A stretch of 64,000 nt of DNA from Hyphomicrobiales bacterium (lineage in GTDB: Bacteria > Pseudomonadota > Alphaproteobacteria > Rhizobiales > Rhizobiaceae), in NCBI GenBank assembly GCA_900465685.1, contig UEGR01000011.1, positions 186,001-250,000 on the forward strand, in the 5' to 3' direction. The notes below the pieces were generated by a model. It saw only the letters and a list, made by a program, of their open reading frames with translations. It searched no databases and was not told the DNA's origin. Positions 21,058 to 30,496 of this stretch are shown here, one piece after another. Position 1 is the first letter of the stretch. The number at the start of each line of letters is the position of its first letter. The translations under genes and the position numbers were made by a program.

Positions 21058-21384
21058 ATGTACAGGTTTTCGGCAATCGCAGCAGTGATCGTGACAGCCC
21101 TTGTGTCCACCGTCCCGGCACAAGCGCAAAGCATCGAAATCGGACCAAACGGCATTCAGGTCAATCCAGATGATGACCGCAGAATGCATCGTGATCGCCG
21201 TGATTACGGCGAAACAATCAGCGAGCGTCGAGCAGCAAGAATTGCGCGCAACGAAGGCATGGATGAGGTGGAAAGCGTTTCCAGACGCCGAAATGTTTAC
21301 GTGGTCAGAGGCATAGATCGAGACGACAATGATATGCGCGTCGTCATCGATAGCCGCAGTGGAGAAGTGCTCGAAGTGCAGTGA
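21058..21384 (+). CDS. Small exported PepSY-like protein (108 aa)
   Basis: A signal peptide (MYRFSAIAAVIVTALVSTVPAQA) precedes an acidic/Arg-rich linker. The C-terminal module has ISERRAARIARNEGMDEVES, NVYVVRGIDRDDNDMRVVID and SRSGEVLEVQ. The order helix, beta hairpin, D-SR/F-SG-xIV/L is the same as in the protein at 15186-15581, so the two are probably distant paralogs. The module resembles a lone PepSY domain; function is unknown. The ribosome-binding site (GGATAA) is modest. Confidence 0.7.
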   Translation: MYRFSAIAAVIVTALVSTVPAQAQSIEIGPNGIQVNPDDDRRMHRDRRDYGETISERRAARIARNEGMDEVESVSRRRNVYVVRGIDRDDNDMRVVIDSRSGEVLEVQ

Positions 21385-21427
21385 ATTTACGCTGCCTCGC
21401 AGCCAAACCCACTCGGTATAGCCAGTA

Positions 21428-22525
21428 TCAAGTAGAATCGAAGAGTCGCCCCTCGCCCTGCAACTGCCGGAGAGGGGCGGAAAACTCTGCTGAAAAGCCT
21501 TCTGGATTGAAGTCCGACTTGACTTCACCCGAACCCAGAAGCCCCATTCTGATCAGCTTCGAACCAAATCCGGACTTTTGCGGTTTTACAACAGTCGGAC
21601 CATCAATCTCATTCCAGAAAAGCGTTAGGGTCGGCTCGTTCTGGCCTTTCGATACCTTCGCCTGCAACTGGACACGGCCACTATCGTTGGAAAGCGCCCC
21701 ATATTTGATCGCATTGGTGGTCAGTTCGTGAATAAGCAGCGAAAGCGTGGACGCCCCTTTCGGACCGATCATGATATCCCTGCCTTCAAACTGGACCCGG
21801 CCGCTTACCGCCAGCGCATTTGTAATGCCGTTTACGATCTCCTGCAGTGAACCTTCAGAACTCTTACCAAGCCGAAGCACATCATGTGCATTCCCCAGCG
21901 CGAAAAGCCGTCGGGTAAATGTATGGATCACATCGTCATCAGCATTGTTATTGAAGGTCTGGCTTGCAATCGCGGAAACCACACTAAAAGTATTCTTTAT
22001 CCGATGCGCAAGCTCCGCATTCAGGATCCTGGCATGCTTTTCGGATTCTACCTTGGACGTTGTCTCGATGACCGTATCGATCATTCCGGCAACGCGCCCT
22101 TTTTCATCAAAGATCGGGCTGTAGCAGAATGTAAAATAGCATTGTTCGGAATAACCGTGGCGATCTATCACCAGCGGGAAGTCTTCAATAAATGTCGCTT
22201 CTCCCACATAAGCGCGCTCAATCATCGGAAGCAGTTCATCCCAGACTTCCGCCCAGATGTCGCGGAAGGAAGCGCCCATGCAGTTCTCTTTCTCGCCGAG
22301 AATCTGCCGAAAAGCATCATTATAGATCGTCGTATACTCAGGTCCCCAGACAATTGCTTTTGGGAACTGTGAGGCGAGCATCATTTGCACTGCGGTAACG
22401 AGCGGCGCTGGCCAACTGTTCGGCTCCCCAATCGGATTTTTACTCCAATCCAGATTTCTTATCTCATCGGCCGACCGTCCGCGTGCATGCAGGAAAAGCA
22501 CCGCACTATCCATTATTTTTTCCAT
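21428..22525 (-). CDS. HWE-family sensor histidine kinase with PAS domain
   Basis: 365 residues. The N-terminal half is PAS-like (AIVWGPEYTTIYNDAFRQIL, then CYFTFCYSPIFDEKGRVAGM). The phosphoacceptor helix is LAHRIKNTFSVVSAIASQTF. The HWE signatures follow: LIHELTTNAIKYGAL (His in the N box) and LTLFWNEIDGP (WxE in the G1 box). No transmembrane segment is seen, so it senses in the cytoplasm. No response regulator is adjacent, so it is an orphan. HWE kinases are frequent in Rhizobiales stress and light signalling. ATG 22513 is an alternative start. Confidence 0.85.
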   Translation of the reverse strand: MEKIMDSAVLFLHARGRSADEIRNLDWSKNPIGEPNSWPAPLVTAVQMMLASQFPKAIVWGPEYTTIYNDAFRQILGEKENCMGASFRDIWAEVWDELLPMIERAYVGEATFIEDFPLVIDRHGYSEQCYFTFCYSPIFDEKGRVAGMIDTVIETTSKVESEKHARILNAELAHRIKNTFSVVSAIASQTFNNNADDDVIHTFTRRLFALGNAHDVLRLGKSSEGSLQEIVNGITNALAVSGRVQFEGRDIMIGPKGASTLSLLIHELTTNAIKYGALSNDSGRVQLQAKVSKGQNEPTLTLFWNEIDGPTVVKPQKSGFGSKLIRMGLLGSGEVKSDFNPEGFSAEFSAPLRQLQGEGRLFDST

Positions 22526-22651
22526 ATTTATGAGGAAGTTACCGAGGCGGGCATCGATCTTAGATTCGTCGCATCACGTATTAAAAGCTATTCCAGTTGC
22601 CTCTAATATGTCAAACGGCACTTCAGATCGAAACAATCAGAACAACCGCTC

Positions 22652-22804
22652 ATGAACTCTGAAAAACTCGTTGCCTCAATCGTTGTACTCGGAGGCGTTA
22701 TTCTCCTGACGGCGCTCGGTATACGCCTATACGACACCTATCACGGTATCGATCCCACCTGGGGCAACACCCATATCGGCGTTCAACCCAGACTGGACGA
22801 TTGA
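22652..22804 (+). CDS. Tiny exported or membrane protein (50 aa)
   Basis: The frame encodes MNSEKLVASIVVLGGVILL and TALGIRLYDTYHGIDPTWG, then a short polar tail ending RLDD. One hydrophobic helix is clear. It is divergent from the HWE kinase, with an intergenic gap of about 125 bp. The ribosome-binding site is weak and the family unknown to me. Confidence 0.45.
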   Translation: MNSEKLVASIVVLGGVILLTALGIRLYDTYHGIDPTWGNTHIGVQPRLDD

Positions 22805-23012
22805 ACGTAGCGGCCCACGCCGCACCTCTCCATGAAGCCATGTGATTTGTTGCTCGGAACGAACGCAGGGCAATTTCGTTTATCTTCCTCGGGGGAGCTA
22901 CAGCAACGGATACCAGCTCACGTTTGCGCTGATACTCTTCTCAAAAGCCTCAAGCGCGGAAAAAACAACAGGCACGAAACGGGCGGCAGCGGCAGTAGCA
23001 TGGAGGAATGCT

Positions 23013-23213
23013 ATGATTGAGAATGGTTTTGAGGTCCGGCAAGAAACCGACAACACCTGGTCCGTTTTCGATAAGTTCAGCGGCGAAGTTGTCGTGATTG
23101 ACGGACATGTTCAAGCGCACTTGACCGAGGCAGGAGCCAGAGAGGCGCTTAATTTGTTGATCCGCAAATACATGGTCCGCCACCATGAGGATGGCAGCGG
23201 GCGACTGCCTTAA
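23013..23213 (+). CDS. Small hypothetical protein (66 aa)
   Basis: A GGAGG site lies 6 bases before the ATG at 23013. The protein (MIENGFEVRQETDNTWSVFD, then KFSGEVVVIDGHVQAHLTEA) looks like a compact alpha/beta protein with two short beta hairpins and a helix. It is soluble and mildly acidic. It probably forms a two-gene operon with the next gene, 19 bp downstream. No function is recognised. Confidence 0.7.
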   Translation: MIENGFEVRQETDNTWSVFDKFSGEVVVIDGHVQAHLTEAGAREALNLLIRKYMVRHHEDGSGRLP

Positions 23214-23232
23214 ACAGCGGAGGGAGGAAAGC

Positions 23233-23451
23233 ATGAGCAGCGAACTTGAAAAGCAGCTGGAGATCGAAGAGCTTGCGAAACAACTGTTTGAGCATGAAAA
23301 TCCAGATCCTGACTTGGACTGGGATGCTGCCACCGGCAAAATCGTCAGCGGCGCAAGCGTTGGCGGCGGCGTTCCGGACGAGGTGAAAGAGAAATACCGG
23401 ACCAGAGCTGCGCAAATTCTTAGAGACCGCGCAGAAGGTAACGATCGCTAA
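23233..23451 (+). CDS. Small acidic hypothetical protein (72 aa)
   Basis: AGGGAGGAAA lies just before the ATG at 23233. The product is helical at its start (SSELEKQLEIEELAKQLFEH) and acidic (ENPDPDLDWDAATGK), with a second helix near the end (VKEKYRTRAAQILRDRA). It is predicted cytoplasmic. The short spacing to the 66-residue protein upstream suggests co-expression. It is not recognised. Confidence 0.68.
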   Translation: MSSELEKQLEIEELAKQLFEHENPDPDLDWDAATGKIVSGASVGGGVPDEVKEKYRTRAAQILRDRAEGNDR

Positions 23452-23600
23452 GCGGGGCAGTAAGGGTAAGTCAAACACTTGGCCGCGTTATGTTGTGCCG
23501 ATCACCACATAACGCCCGTTTTCCGATTCTCTCAAGATTGCTATCGCAGTTTTACCGTAATCGCGATGATGTTTTCAACATATGCGCGTAGCGTTCTTGC

Positions 23601-25052
23601 TTATCCCTGCAAATGCGAAACGAATTTCGTATTCTGGTAAGCATCCAGAGCATCGGCTCCACCTTCGGTTCCGTAGCCGGAATCGTTGATGCCGCCGAAG
23701 GGCACTTCTGGCAGTGCCAGACCGTAATGGTTAATAGTGATCATTCCGCTACGGACGGATGAAGATATCTTCGCTGCATTGGCCGATGATCCAGTAAATG
23801 CATAAGCCGCAAGACCATAATTGAGCCTATTGGCTTCTACCAAAGCGTCGTCAAGTGACTGGAAGCTATTGAGAAGTGCCACCGGACCAAATGGCTCTTC
23901 GTTCATGATTGCCGCATCACGCGGCACATCTGCAAGGATCGTCGGCTCAAAGAAATTGCCACGATTGCCAATGCGTTCGCCGCCCGTAACCACTGTAGCC
24001 TTATTTTCCTTTGCATCACCGATCAATCGCTCCATGGCGTTGACCCGACGCGCATTGACCAACGGCCCCATTGTCGTCTCGGCATCCAGACCGTCTCCGA
24101 CTTTCAACGAACGGGCATAAGTTGAAAGACCTTCGATAACCTGATCGTAGACCGGTTCTTCAATCAAAAACCGAGTGGGTGCGATGCAAATCTGCCCTGC
24201 ATTTCTAAACTTGGCCGCAGCTGCCACTTTGATTGCCCGCTCCACGTCGGCGTCAGCCATGATGACAACAGGCGCATGTCCGCCAAGCTCCATCGTAGCC
24301 CGCTTCATATGCAAGCCGCTCAGCGCTGCAAGCTGTTTTCCCACCTGCGTCGAACCCGTGAACGACACTTTCTTAATTACCGAATGAGGGATGAGGTAAG
24401 ACGAAATCTCTGCCGGATCGCCATAAACGAGATTGATAACACCATCAGGCAAACCAGCATCAGCGAAGGCGCGCACCAGTTCGGCTGGTGCTGCCGGCGT
24501 ATCTTCAGCAGCTTTCAAAATTATGGAGCAGCCAGCCGCCAGAGCCGCAGATATTTTGCGAACCGACTGGTTGATTGGAAAGTTCCAAGGTGTAAACGCA
24601 GCCACTGGGCCAACCGGCTCTTTGACTTCCGATTGCATCACATTCGCAAAACGCGGGGGGACGATGCGCCCATAGCTGCGCCGCGCTTCTTCCGCAAACC
24701 AATCGATCAGGTCACCGGCCGCAGCAGCCTCGGCACGCGCTTCCGCCAAGGGCTTGCCCTGCTCAATCGTGAGCAAGCGCGCAATGCTCTCGCCGCGTGT
24801 CCGAAAAATATCTGCAGCTTTACGCAGCATCTTATAACGATCAAAAGCCGACACCTTGCGCCAAATCTCAAAGCCGCGCTCGGCTGCCGCCAAAGCATCG
24901 TCGAGATCGGTCGTCGTGGCTTTTGCAATATGTCCGATCACGTCATTGGTCGCCGGGTTCAAAACGTCAATCGTCTCGCCGGAACTACCATCCCGCCATG
25001 CTCCATCAATGAACAGTTTGATGTCGGAATAGTCTAGCTGAGTGTTGTGCAT
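23601..25052 (-). CDS. NAD(P)-dependent aldehyde dehydrogenase (succinate-semialdehyde type)
   Basis: About 483 residues. The enzyme oxidises an aldehyde to an acid. Motifs: [47 protein letters not shown] (general-base Glu), [12 protein letters not shown] (catalytic Cys) and [11 protein letters not shown]. The [10 protein letters not shown] form is closest to succinate- and glutarate-semialdehyde dehydrogenases. GGAGAGGG precedes ATG 25052, 10 bp after the CoA-transferase stop. It is the last gene of the operon starting at dppB, so it likely oxidises a semialdehyde derived from the imported substrate. Confidence 0.9.
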   Translation of the reverse strand: MHNTQLDYSDIKLFIDGAWRDGSSGETIDVLNPATNDVIGHIAKATTTDLDDALAAAERGFEIWRKVSAFDRYKMLRKAADIFRTRGESIARLLTIEQGKPLAEARAEAAAAGDLIDWFAEEARRSYGRIVPPRFANVMQSEVKEPVGPVAAFTPWNFPINQSVRKISAALAAGCSIILKAAEDTPAAPAELVRAFADAGLPDGVINLVYGDPAEISSYLIPHSVIKKVSFTGSTQVGKQLAALSGLHMKRATMELGGHAPVVIMADADVERAIKVAAAAKFRNAGQICIAPTRFLIEEPVYDQVIEGLSTYARSLKVGDGLDAETTMGPLVNARRVNAMERLIGDAKENKATVVTGGERIGNRGNFFEPTILADVPRDAAIMNEEPFGPVALLNSFQSLDDALVEANRLNYGLAAYAFTGSSANAAKISSSVRSGMITINHYGLALPEVPFGGINDSGYGTEGGADALDAYQNTKFVSHLQG

Positions 25053-25062
25053 GACCCTCTCC

Positions 25063-26292
25063 TCAAACTGTTGCCTGATATTGATGAATGACACCGGATT
25101 CTATCAATTCGGCCAGCTTAGTTTTGTCGAATTGGAGTACGTCCTCCAGAATGGATGCACTATCTTCGCCCAGCATCGGCGGCGCCTTATAGGAAGCGTG
25201 CTTCTGTGCTTCCAGCCCTTGCGCGGGCCGTACAAGAGAGACCGAACCCAGATGTGGACTTTCCAATGTTTGCACCACATTTCGCGCCACAACATTGGGG
25301 CTTTCGAAGGCTTCTGGAACTGTCTTCACCTGGCCCGCAGGCACGCCCATCCTGAGACATTCACTCATCCAATATTCGCGCGTTTGGGTGCGGAAGCGCT
25401 CCGCCATCGGCGGTATCAGTTCAGAACGATTGAGCGCTCGCCCGCTTGCCGTCTTGAAACGATCGTCCGCTGCGAGTTCTGGCAGGCCAATGATTTTTTC
25501 ACAGAGGATTGCAAACTGGCGGTCGTTACCGACAGCGAGGGCAAAAGCGCCATCGGAACACTCGAAAATCTGATAGGGCACCACAGTTGGATGGGCGTTG
25601 CCAAAGCGCTTAGGAACGTGTCCGCCATTCAGATGTGCACTACCGACATTGATCAGCGTATTGAGCGCACATTCAAAGAGAGAAATATCTACGAACTGCC
25701 CAAGACCCGTGGTCTTGCGCTGGTAAAGCGCTGCCAGAATAGATTGTGTACCAACCATACCCGCTACGATATCTGTCATCGCCACACCAATGCGCATTGG
25801 CTCGCCATCGGTTTGTCCGGTGATCGACATCAGGCCGCTTTCAGCCTGAACCACAAAGTCATAGCCGGGGCGACGTGCTTCCGGGCCGGTTTGGCCATAG
25901 CCGGATATCGAGCAATAGATGAGCCCGGGATTGAGCGCCTTTAAAGTCGCGTAATCAATTTTCAGACGTTCGACAGTTCCGGCACGAAAGTTCTCGACCA
26001 CAACATCCGCCTGCTTGGCCAGTTCGTAAATTATGTTCAGACCTTCTGGCGACTTCAGATCGAGCGCCAGGCTTTTCTTGCCGCGGTTGGCACAGAGAAA
26101 ATAGGTGCTTGCTCCTTTATAATTGGGAACCGACCACGCGCGCGTGTCATCACCGCCTTGAATATTCTCGATTTTCCAGACTTCGGCTCCAAGATCAGCA
26201 AGGCTCATCGTGGTCCAGGGACCGGCAAGAACGCGCGAAAGATCAAGAACCTTTATTCCAGCCAGCGGAAGGGCGGAGTTGTTATCGCCCAT
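25063..26292 (-). CDS. CaiB/BaiF-type (class III) CoA transferase
   Basis: About 409 residues. The enzyme moves CoA between carboxylic acids, activating a substrate without ATP. Signatures: [17 protein letters not shown] at the start, then [23 protein letters not shown] and [20 protein letters not shown], whose Asp is the expected catalytic acyl carrier. I chose ATG 26292 for its GAGG site; ATG 26316 is also plausible. It lies between dppF and the aldehyde dehydrogenase gene, so it probably primes the operon's substrate for the acyl-CoA enzymes at 36.6-40.2 kb. Confidence 0.88.
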   Translation of the reverse strand: MGDNNSALPLAGIKVLDLSRVLAGPWTTMSLADLGAEVWKIENIQGGDDTRAWSVPNYKGASTYFLCANRGKKSLALDLKSPEGLNIIYELAKQADVVVENFRAGTVERLKIDYATLKALNPGLIYCSISGYGQTGPEARRPGYDFVVQAESGLMSITGQTDGEPMRIGVAMTDIVAGMVGTQSILAALYQRKTTGLGQFVDISLFECALNTLINVGSAHLNGGHVPKRFGNAHPTVVPYQIFECSDGAFALAVGNDRQFAILCEKIIGLPELAADDRFKTASGRALNRSELIPPMAERFRTQTREYWMSECLRMGVPAGQVKTVPEAFESPNVVARNVVQTLESPHLGSVSLVRPAQGLEAQKHASYKAPPMLGEDSASILEDVLQFDKTKLAELIESGVIHQYQATV

Positions 26293-26388
26293 AACAGGAA
26301 CCTCAAGTTCGTTCATTATTTTCAAGGTCACGTCCTTCTCAAACATCCGCGATAAGCGGCACCTGATAGTCAAAATTAGTCACGGGAA

Positions 26389-27420
26389 TTACTGAGGTGA
26401 TCGCCATTCCTGCGGGAAGTGACACGCGACCGCGTGTCCGCCTCCCTGAAGCTGCAATTCCGGCCTGACTTCCGCGCAGATCGCTTCCGCCCTGAAGCAG
26501 CGGGTTCTGAACGGGCAACCGGATGGGGGATTGATCGGGCTCGGTACATCTCCCTTGAGCAGAATTTGCTGCCGCTTCCGCTCAATAACCGGATCGGCAA
26601 GCGGAACTGCCGACATCAAAGCCTGCGTGTAAGGGTGCAGCGGTCGGTTATAGAGTTCTCCAGCCGGAGCCTTCTCAACGATCCGCCCAAGATACATCAC
26701 TGCAACCGTGTGCGAGATATGCCGCACGACTGACAGATCATGAGCAATGAAGATGTAGGACGTGCCGAACTCCGCCTGAATTTCCTGCAAGAGATTCAGC
26801 ACCCCAGCCTGCACCGAAACGTCGAGCGCCGAGACAGGCTCATCGAGCACCATAACCTGCGGATTAAGCGCCAAGGCGCGTGCGATCACGACACGTTGCC
26901 GCTGGCCGCCTGACAACTCATGCGGATAACGCTTGCCGTGCTCCGGGTTGAGACGGACAAGTCGCAGCATTTCCTGAACACGCTCTTTACGCTGCTGTTG
27001 CGAGAGATCACTGATACGAAGCGGCTCGGCGATGCTTTCTTCGATGCGCATACGCGGATGAAGTGAAGCAAACGGGTCCTGAAACACGAATTGCAGGTGC
27101 TTGCGTGCAGCCCGCATTTCTTTCGGCGAGAACTGCGCCACGTTCTGTCCCTGAAACAGAACCTCTCCGCTCGTCGGCTCGATCAGCCTGAGCAGGCAAC
27201 GCCCGAGTGTGGATTTTCCGCAGCCGGATTCACCGACCAGACCAAGCGTCTCACCCTTGGCCAGATCAAACGAAATATCATCGACCGCCTTAACCTCAGC
27301 CACATCACGTTGAAAGATCGTGCCGCCTTTGATCGGAAATGATTTGCGAAGATTGCGGACCGAAAGAGCGGCATCCGACACGGAGGATGGAGCTGTTTGC
27401 GATGAAAAACTCTGGTTCAT
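26389..27420 (-). CDS. Peptide-type ABC transporter ATPase, DppF-like
   Basis: 343 residues. The Walker A motif is [18 protein letters not shown], the signature is [17 protein letters not shown], and Walker B is [13 protein letters not shown]. The C-terminal oligopeptide-transporter domain has [14 protein letters not shown]. It overlaps dppD by four bases (ATGA), showing translational coupling. With the neighbouring ATPase it powers uptake through the two permeases upstream. The cognate binding protein is probably the one at 32727-34343. Confidence 0.93.
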   Translation of the reverse strand: MNQSFSSQTAPSSVSDAALSVRNLRKSFPIKGGTIFQRDVAEVKAVDDISFDLAKGETLGLVGESGCGKSTLGRCLLRLIEPTSGEVLFQGQNVAQFSPKEMRAARKHLQFVFQDPFASLHPRMRIEESIAEPLRISDLSQQQRKERVQEMLRLVRLNPEHGKRYPHELSGGQRQRVVIARALALNPQVMVLDEPVSALDVSVQAGVLNLLQEIQAEFGTSYIFIAHDLSVVRHISHTVAVMYLGRIVEKAPAGELYNRPLHPYTQALMSAVPLADPVIERKRQQILLKGDVPSPINPPSGCPFRTRCFRAEAICAEVRPELQLQGGGHAVACHFPQEWRSPQ

Positions 27421-28451
27421 AGCGCGGCCTCGTTACTGACCGGAATGTCGGCCTTTCGTTGATATGCAGGCAGACTGTCGGCAAAGTGGCACGCCGATAT
27501 GTGGCGTCCGAATTGCTGATATGTGGGCGCCGTTGTCTTACAAATTTCCTGTGCATGTGCGCATCGCGGATGAAACGCACATCCTTTGGGGAAAGCACCC
27601 AGAACAGGCGGCGCACCATCAATGGAATAGAGTTTGCCGCCACTATCATTCAGTGTCGGGATCGAAGCGATCAGCCCGCGCGTATATGGATGACGAGGAT
27701 TGTCAAAAAGTTCAAAGACATCCGCTTCCTCGACCACCTCACCGGCATAGACAACGGCAACGCGGTCGGCATGTCCCGCAAGGACACCAAGATCGTGAGT
27801 GATGAGAATAAGCCCAAGACCGAGTTTATTCTGCAAGTCTCGCAATACTGCCATGATCTGCGCCTGAACCGTGACATCAAGTGCCGTGGTAGGTTCGTCC
27901 GCAATCAGTAGGTCTGGATCATTAGCGACAGCCATGGCGATCATGACACGCTGCCGCATCCCACCTGAAAACTCATGTGGATACTGTTTCACACGCTGAT
28001 CAGGTTGCGGAATGGAGACTAGCTCCAGCAACTCGATCGCCCGCGTCATAGCGGCTTTCCGATTGAGTTTTTTTTGATGAAGCTGCAAGGCTTCTATCAA
28101 CTGATCGCCAACCTTCATCACCGGATTGAGAGAAGACAGCGGGTCCTGAAAAATCATCGCAATTTTCGAGCCGCGAAGGCTCCGCATTTCGCGCCGCGAT
28201 TTACCAACCAGTTCTTCGCCCTGAAATGTAACCGAACCTGAAACCTTGGCATTGGGCGGCGTCAAGCCGATTGAGGCCAGCATCCCGATAGACTTGCCGG
28301 AACCAGACTCGCCAACGATACCCAGAACTTCGCGCCGTTTGAGTTCGAGATTGATACCTCTGACCGCGTCAAGCACCTCACCATCGCGGCCAAAGCCGAC
28401 ACGCAGGTTTTCAACTCGGAAGAGACTGGCGTTCTCATTTGGATTTGTCAT
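27417..28451 (-). CDS. Peptide-type ABC transporter ATPase, DppD-like
   Basis: About 344 residues. Motifs: [20 protein letters not shown] (Walker A; Ile after the GKS is normal in this branch), [14 protein letters not shown] (signature), [14 protein letters not shown] (Walker B) and [15 protein letters not shown] near the end. ATG 28451 has GGAG 6 bases upstream; TTG 28463 would add four residues. It follows the dppC-like permease by 12 bp and overlaps the dppF-like gene. Confidence 0.93.
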   Translation of the reverse strand: MTNPNENASLFRVENLRVGFGRDGEVLDAVRGINLELKRREVLGIVGESGSGKSIGMLASIGLTPPNAKVSGSVTFQGEELVGKSRREMRSLRGSKIAMIFQDPLSSLNPVMKVGDQLIEALQLHQKKLNRKAAMTRAIELLELVSIPQPDQRVKQYPHEFSGGMRQRVMIAMAVANDPDLLIADEPTTALDVTVQAQIMAVLRDLQNKLGLGLILITHDLGVLAGHADRVAVVYAGEVVEEADVFELFDNPRHPYTRGLIASIPTLNDSGGKLYSIDGAPPVLGAFPKGCAFHPRCAHAQEICKTTAPTYQQFGRHISACHFADSLPAYQRKADIPVSNEAAL

Positions 28452-28463
28452 GTTGTTCTCCAA

Positions 28464-29315
28464 TCACTTCGAACACGGGTCGAAATAGTCGCGAAGACCA
28501 TCGCCGATGAAATTGAAACCAAGAACGATCGTCAGGATTGCAAGGCCGGGACCCATGGCTATCCACCAGTTGTAGAAATAGACTGCGCCTTCGGCGATCA
28601 TGGAGCCCCATTCCGGCGTGGGTGGTGTTGCACCAAGGCCGATAAAGCTGAGCGATGCGGCAAGCAAAATGACCTGCCCCAGATCCATCGTCGCGCTGAT
28701 CAATATGGGGGTCCAGCAGAGCGGCAGAATGTGCTTGAAGAGAACACGGGAGCTGCTGGCGCCAGATGCTATTGCCGCCTCCACATGCTCCCGCTCGCGC
28801 ACTTCCAGCACCTGCGCCCGCATGAGGCGCGCATAGACAGGCCACCAAACAATGACCATGGCTATCGCAGCATTTTCGAGTCCGGGGCCGAGTGATGCAG
28901 CAACAGCCATTGCGAGAAGCATCGGAGGAAATGACAGCGTAATATCGACGAGCCGCATGATCGCCGAGCCAATCAAGCCGCCCTTATAGCCTGAGATAGC
29001 ACCGGCCAGAGCACCAATGATAACCGCACTCACCACCACTACAAGGGCAATTGGCAGCGAATGCTTGGCTCCATAAAGCGTGCGCGTCAAGACATCGCGT
29101 CCCAGAGCATCGGTTCCAAGCCAGTGCGACCAGCTTGGCGCCTGCAAGCGTCGTCCAACCATATCGAGCGGATCGTAGGGCGTCATGTGAGGCGCAAAGA
29201 ATGTCGCGATGATCCAAAACGCTACGACTATCATCCCGATTGCGACCGGCAGGGTGAACCAGCGGGGTATTCTGAATTTGAGCTGACGCGATGAGGTGTT
29301 TACTACTGCAACCAT
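28464..29315 (-). CDS. Peptide-type ABC transporter permease, DppC-like
   Basis: About 283 residues, with an N-terminal helix, the conserved HWLGTDALGRDVLTRTLYGA block, and further helices. The EAA loop is HVEAAIASGASSSRVLFKHILP. This is the usual DppC form of inner-membrane permease. GAGGAAAGC precedes ATG 29315. It lies 10 bp after the dppB-like stop. Confidence 0.92.
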   Translation of the reverse strand: MVAVVNTSSRQLKFRIPRWFTLPVAIGMIVVAFWIIATFFAPHMTPYDPLDMVGRRLQAPSWSHWLGTDALGRDVLTRTLYGAKHSLPIALVVVVSAVIIGALAGAISGYKGGLIGSAIMRLVDITLSFPPMLLAMAVAASLGPGLENAAIAMVIVWWPVYARLMRAQVLEVREREHVEAAIASGASSSRVLFKHILPLCWTPILISATMDLGQVILLAASLSFIGLGATPPTPEWGSMIAEGAVYFYNWWIAMGPGLAILTIVLGFNFIGDGLRDYFDPCSK

Positions 29316-29325
29316 CTGCTTTCCT

Positions 29326-30339
29326 CTAACCCAAGCGTACGCGGGGATTGGCGAGAACATAGGCGACGTCGGTGAGCAGGTTCGTCACCAGGAACATCAC
29401 ACCGCCGACGATGGTGACACCAATGATAGCTGGGAAATCGAGCGAGCGTGCAGCCTCGACTGCATAAGAGCCCATACCCGGCCAAGCGAAGATCGTTTCA
29501 GTCAGCACTGCGCCCGTGATGAGATACGCAAACGAATAACTGATGACGGTCAGAACCGGGACAAGAATGTTGCGCAGGGCATGGCGGAACACTACGCGGA
29601 GTTCACCAGCACCTTTGGCGCGTGCAGTGAGGATAAACTCACGCCCGATCACATCAAGCATATTGGCGCGAACAAGACGCGAAATCGTACCCGCCACGGT
29701 CCAGCCAAGCACTGTTGCCGGAAGAATCAGATGAGCGAGTGCATTTTTGAATGCTGTGAAATCTCCCGCCAGAAAACTATCGATTGTCATAAAGCCCGTA
29801 ACTGCAACAGGTGGCGCCATGCGCGGATCCAACCGGCCCGGCCCCGGCAGTAGTTCAAATTGCACCGAGAAGACAAATAGAACGGCGAGCCCCAACCAGA
29901 AGACCGGTAGGGAAGAGCCCAACAGTGCAAAAAGCCGCGCCACGTGATCGATGGCGCTGTCACGATAATAAGCCGCCAGAATACCGAGCAGGATACCGAC
30001 AATAGACCCCAAAACCATGGCCGATAAAACCAGCTCCATGGTGGCTGGTAACCGGGTCATCAGGTCTGTGCTTACCGGGCGCTTTGTGACAAACGAAGTG
30101 CCCATATCACCTGACAGCAGATTCTTCAGATAGATGATATAGCGCTCTGGGAGACTGCGATCGAGGCCCCATTTTGCTTTCGCCGCAGCCACAACTTCGG
30201 GATTATTCATCTGCTGCTCGGCAACAATAGATGTAAGCGGGTCGCCCTTGGTGATTGTTGTTAGCGCAAAGGCCATGGTTACGATGCCCAGTACCAAAAA
30301 TGGCATCGCAATGAGGCGTTTGAAGAGATAATTTGACAT
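29326..30339 (-). CDS. Peptide-type ABC transporter permease, DppB-like
   Basis: About 337 residues, starting MSNYLFKRLIAMPFLVLGIV as DppB proteins do. It has MGTSFVTKRPVSTDLMTRLP, a FILTARAKGAGELRVVFRHA EAA loop and a C-terminal AWPGMGSYAVEAARSLDFP block. It is the first gene of a six-gene minus-strand operon (two permeases, two ATPases, CoA transferase, aldehyde dehydrogenase). Its promoter region carries an IclR-like operator at 30429-30443. Confidence 0.92.
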   Translation of the reverse strand: MSNYLFKRLIAMPFLVLGIVTMAFALTTITKGDPLTSIVAEQQMNNPEVVAAAKAKWGLDRSLPERYIIYLKNLLSGDMGTSFVTKRPVSTDLMTRLPATMELVLSAMVLGSIVGILLGILAAYYRDSAIDHVARLFALLGSSLPVFWLGLAVLFVFSVQFELLPGPGRLDPRMAPPVAVTGFMTIDSFLAGDFTAFKNALAHLILPATVLGWTVAGTISRLVRANMLDVIGREFILTARAKGAGELRVVFRHALRNILVPVLTVISYSFAYLITGAVLTETIFAWPGMGSYAVEAARSLDFPAIIGVTIVGGVMFLVTNLLTDVAYVLANPRVRLG

Positions 30340-30428
30340 GCACGGTTCCCATTCTGGAAATCTGGCGCGGTTTTTGGTGCGTCCTTGCACATAGTATTGA
30401 CAAGCAAATTTGACGCCGTCAATATAAT

Positions 30429-30443
30429 TGGAATTAAATTTCA
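30429..30443. promoter_or_regulatory. IclR-like operator A (transporter operon / iclR)
   Basis: TGGAATTAAATTTCA is a near-palindrome and fits the remembered IclR-family pattern TGGAAATNATTTCCA. It lies between the divergent dppB-like and iclR genes, 54 bp before the IclR start codon. The same word occurs at 50454-50468, with a one-base variant at 38920-38934. Confidence 0.65.
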
Positions 30444-30496
30444 TTTTCTACTGTGATATTCCTTTGAACTGAAACCGAGCACGCTCAGGAGACAAT

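Noticed and set aside
19559..23600. Intact genomic island inserted at tRNA-Val
   Set aside because: No integrase, transposase or repeat of the tRNA 3' end could be seen; only remnants support past transfer.
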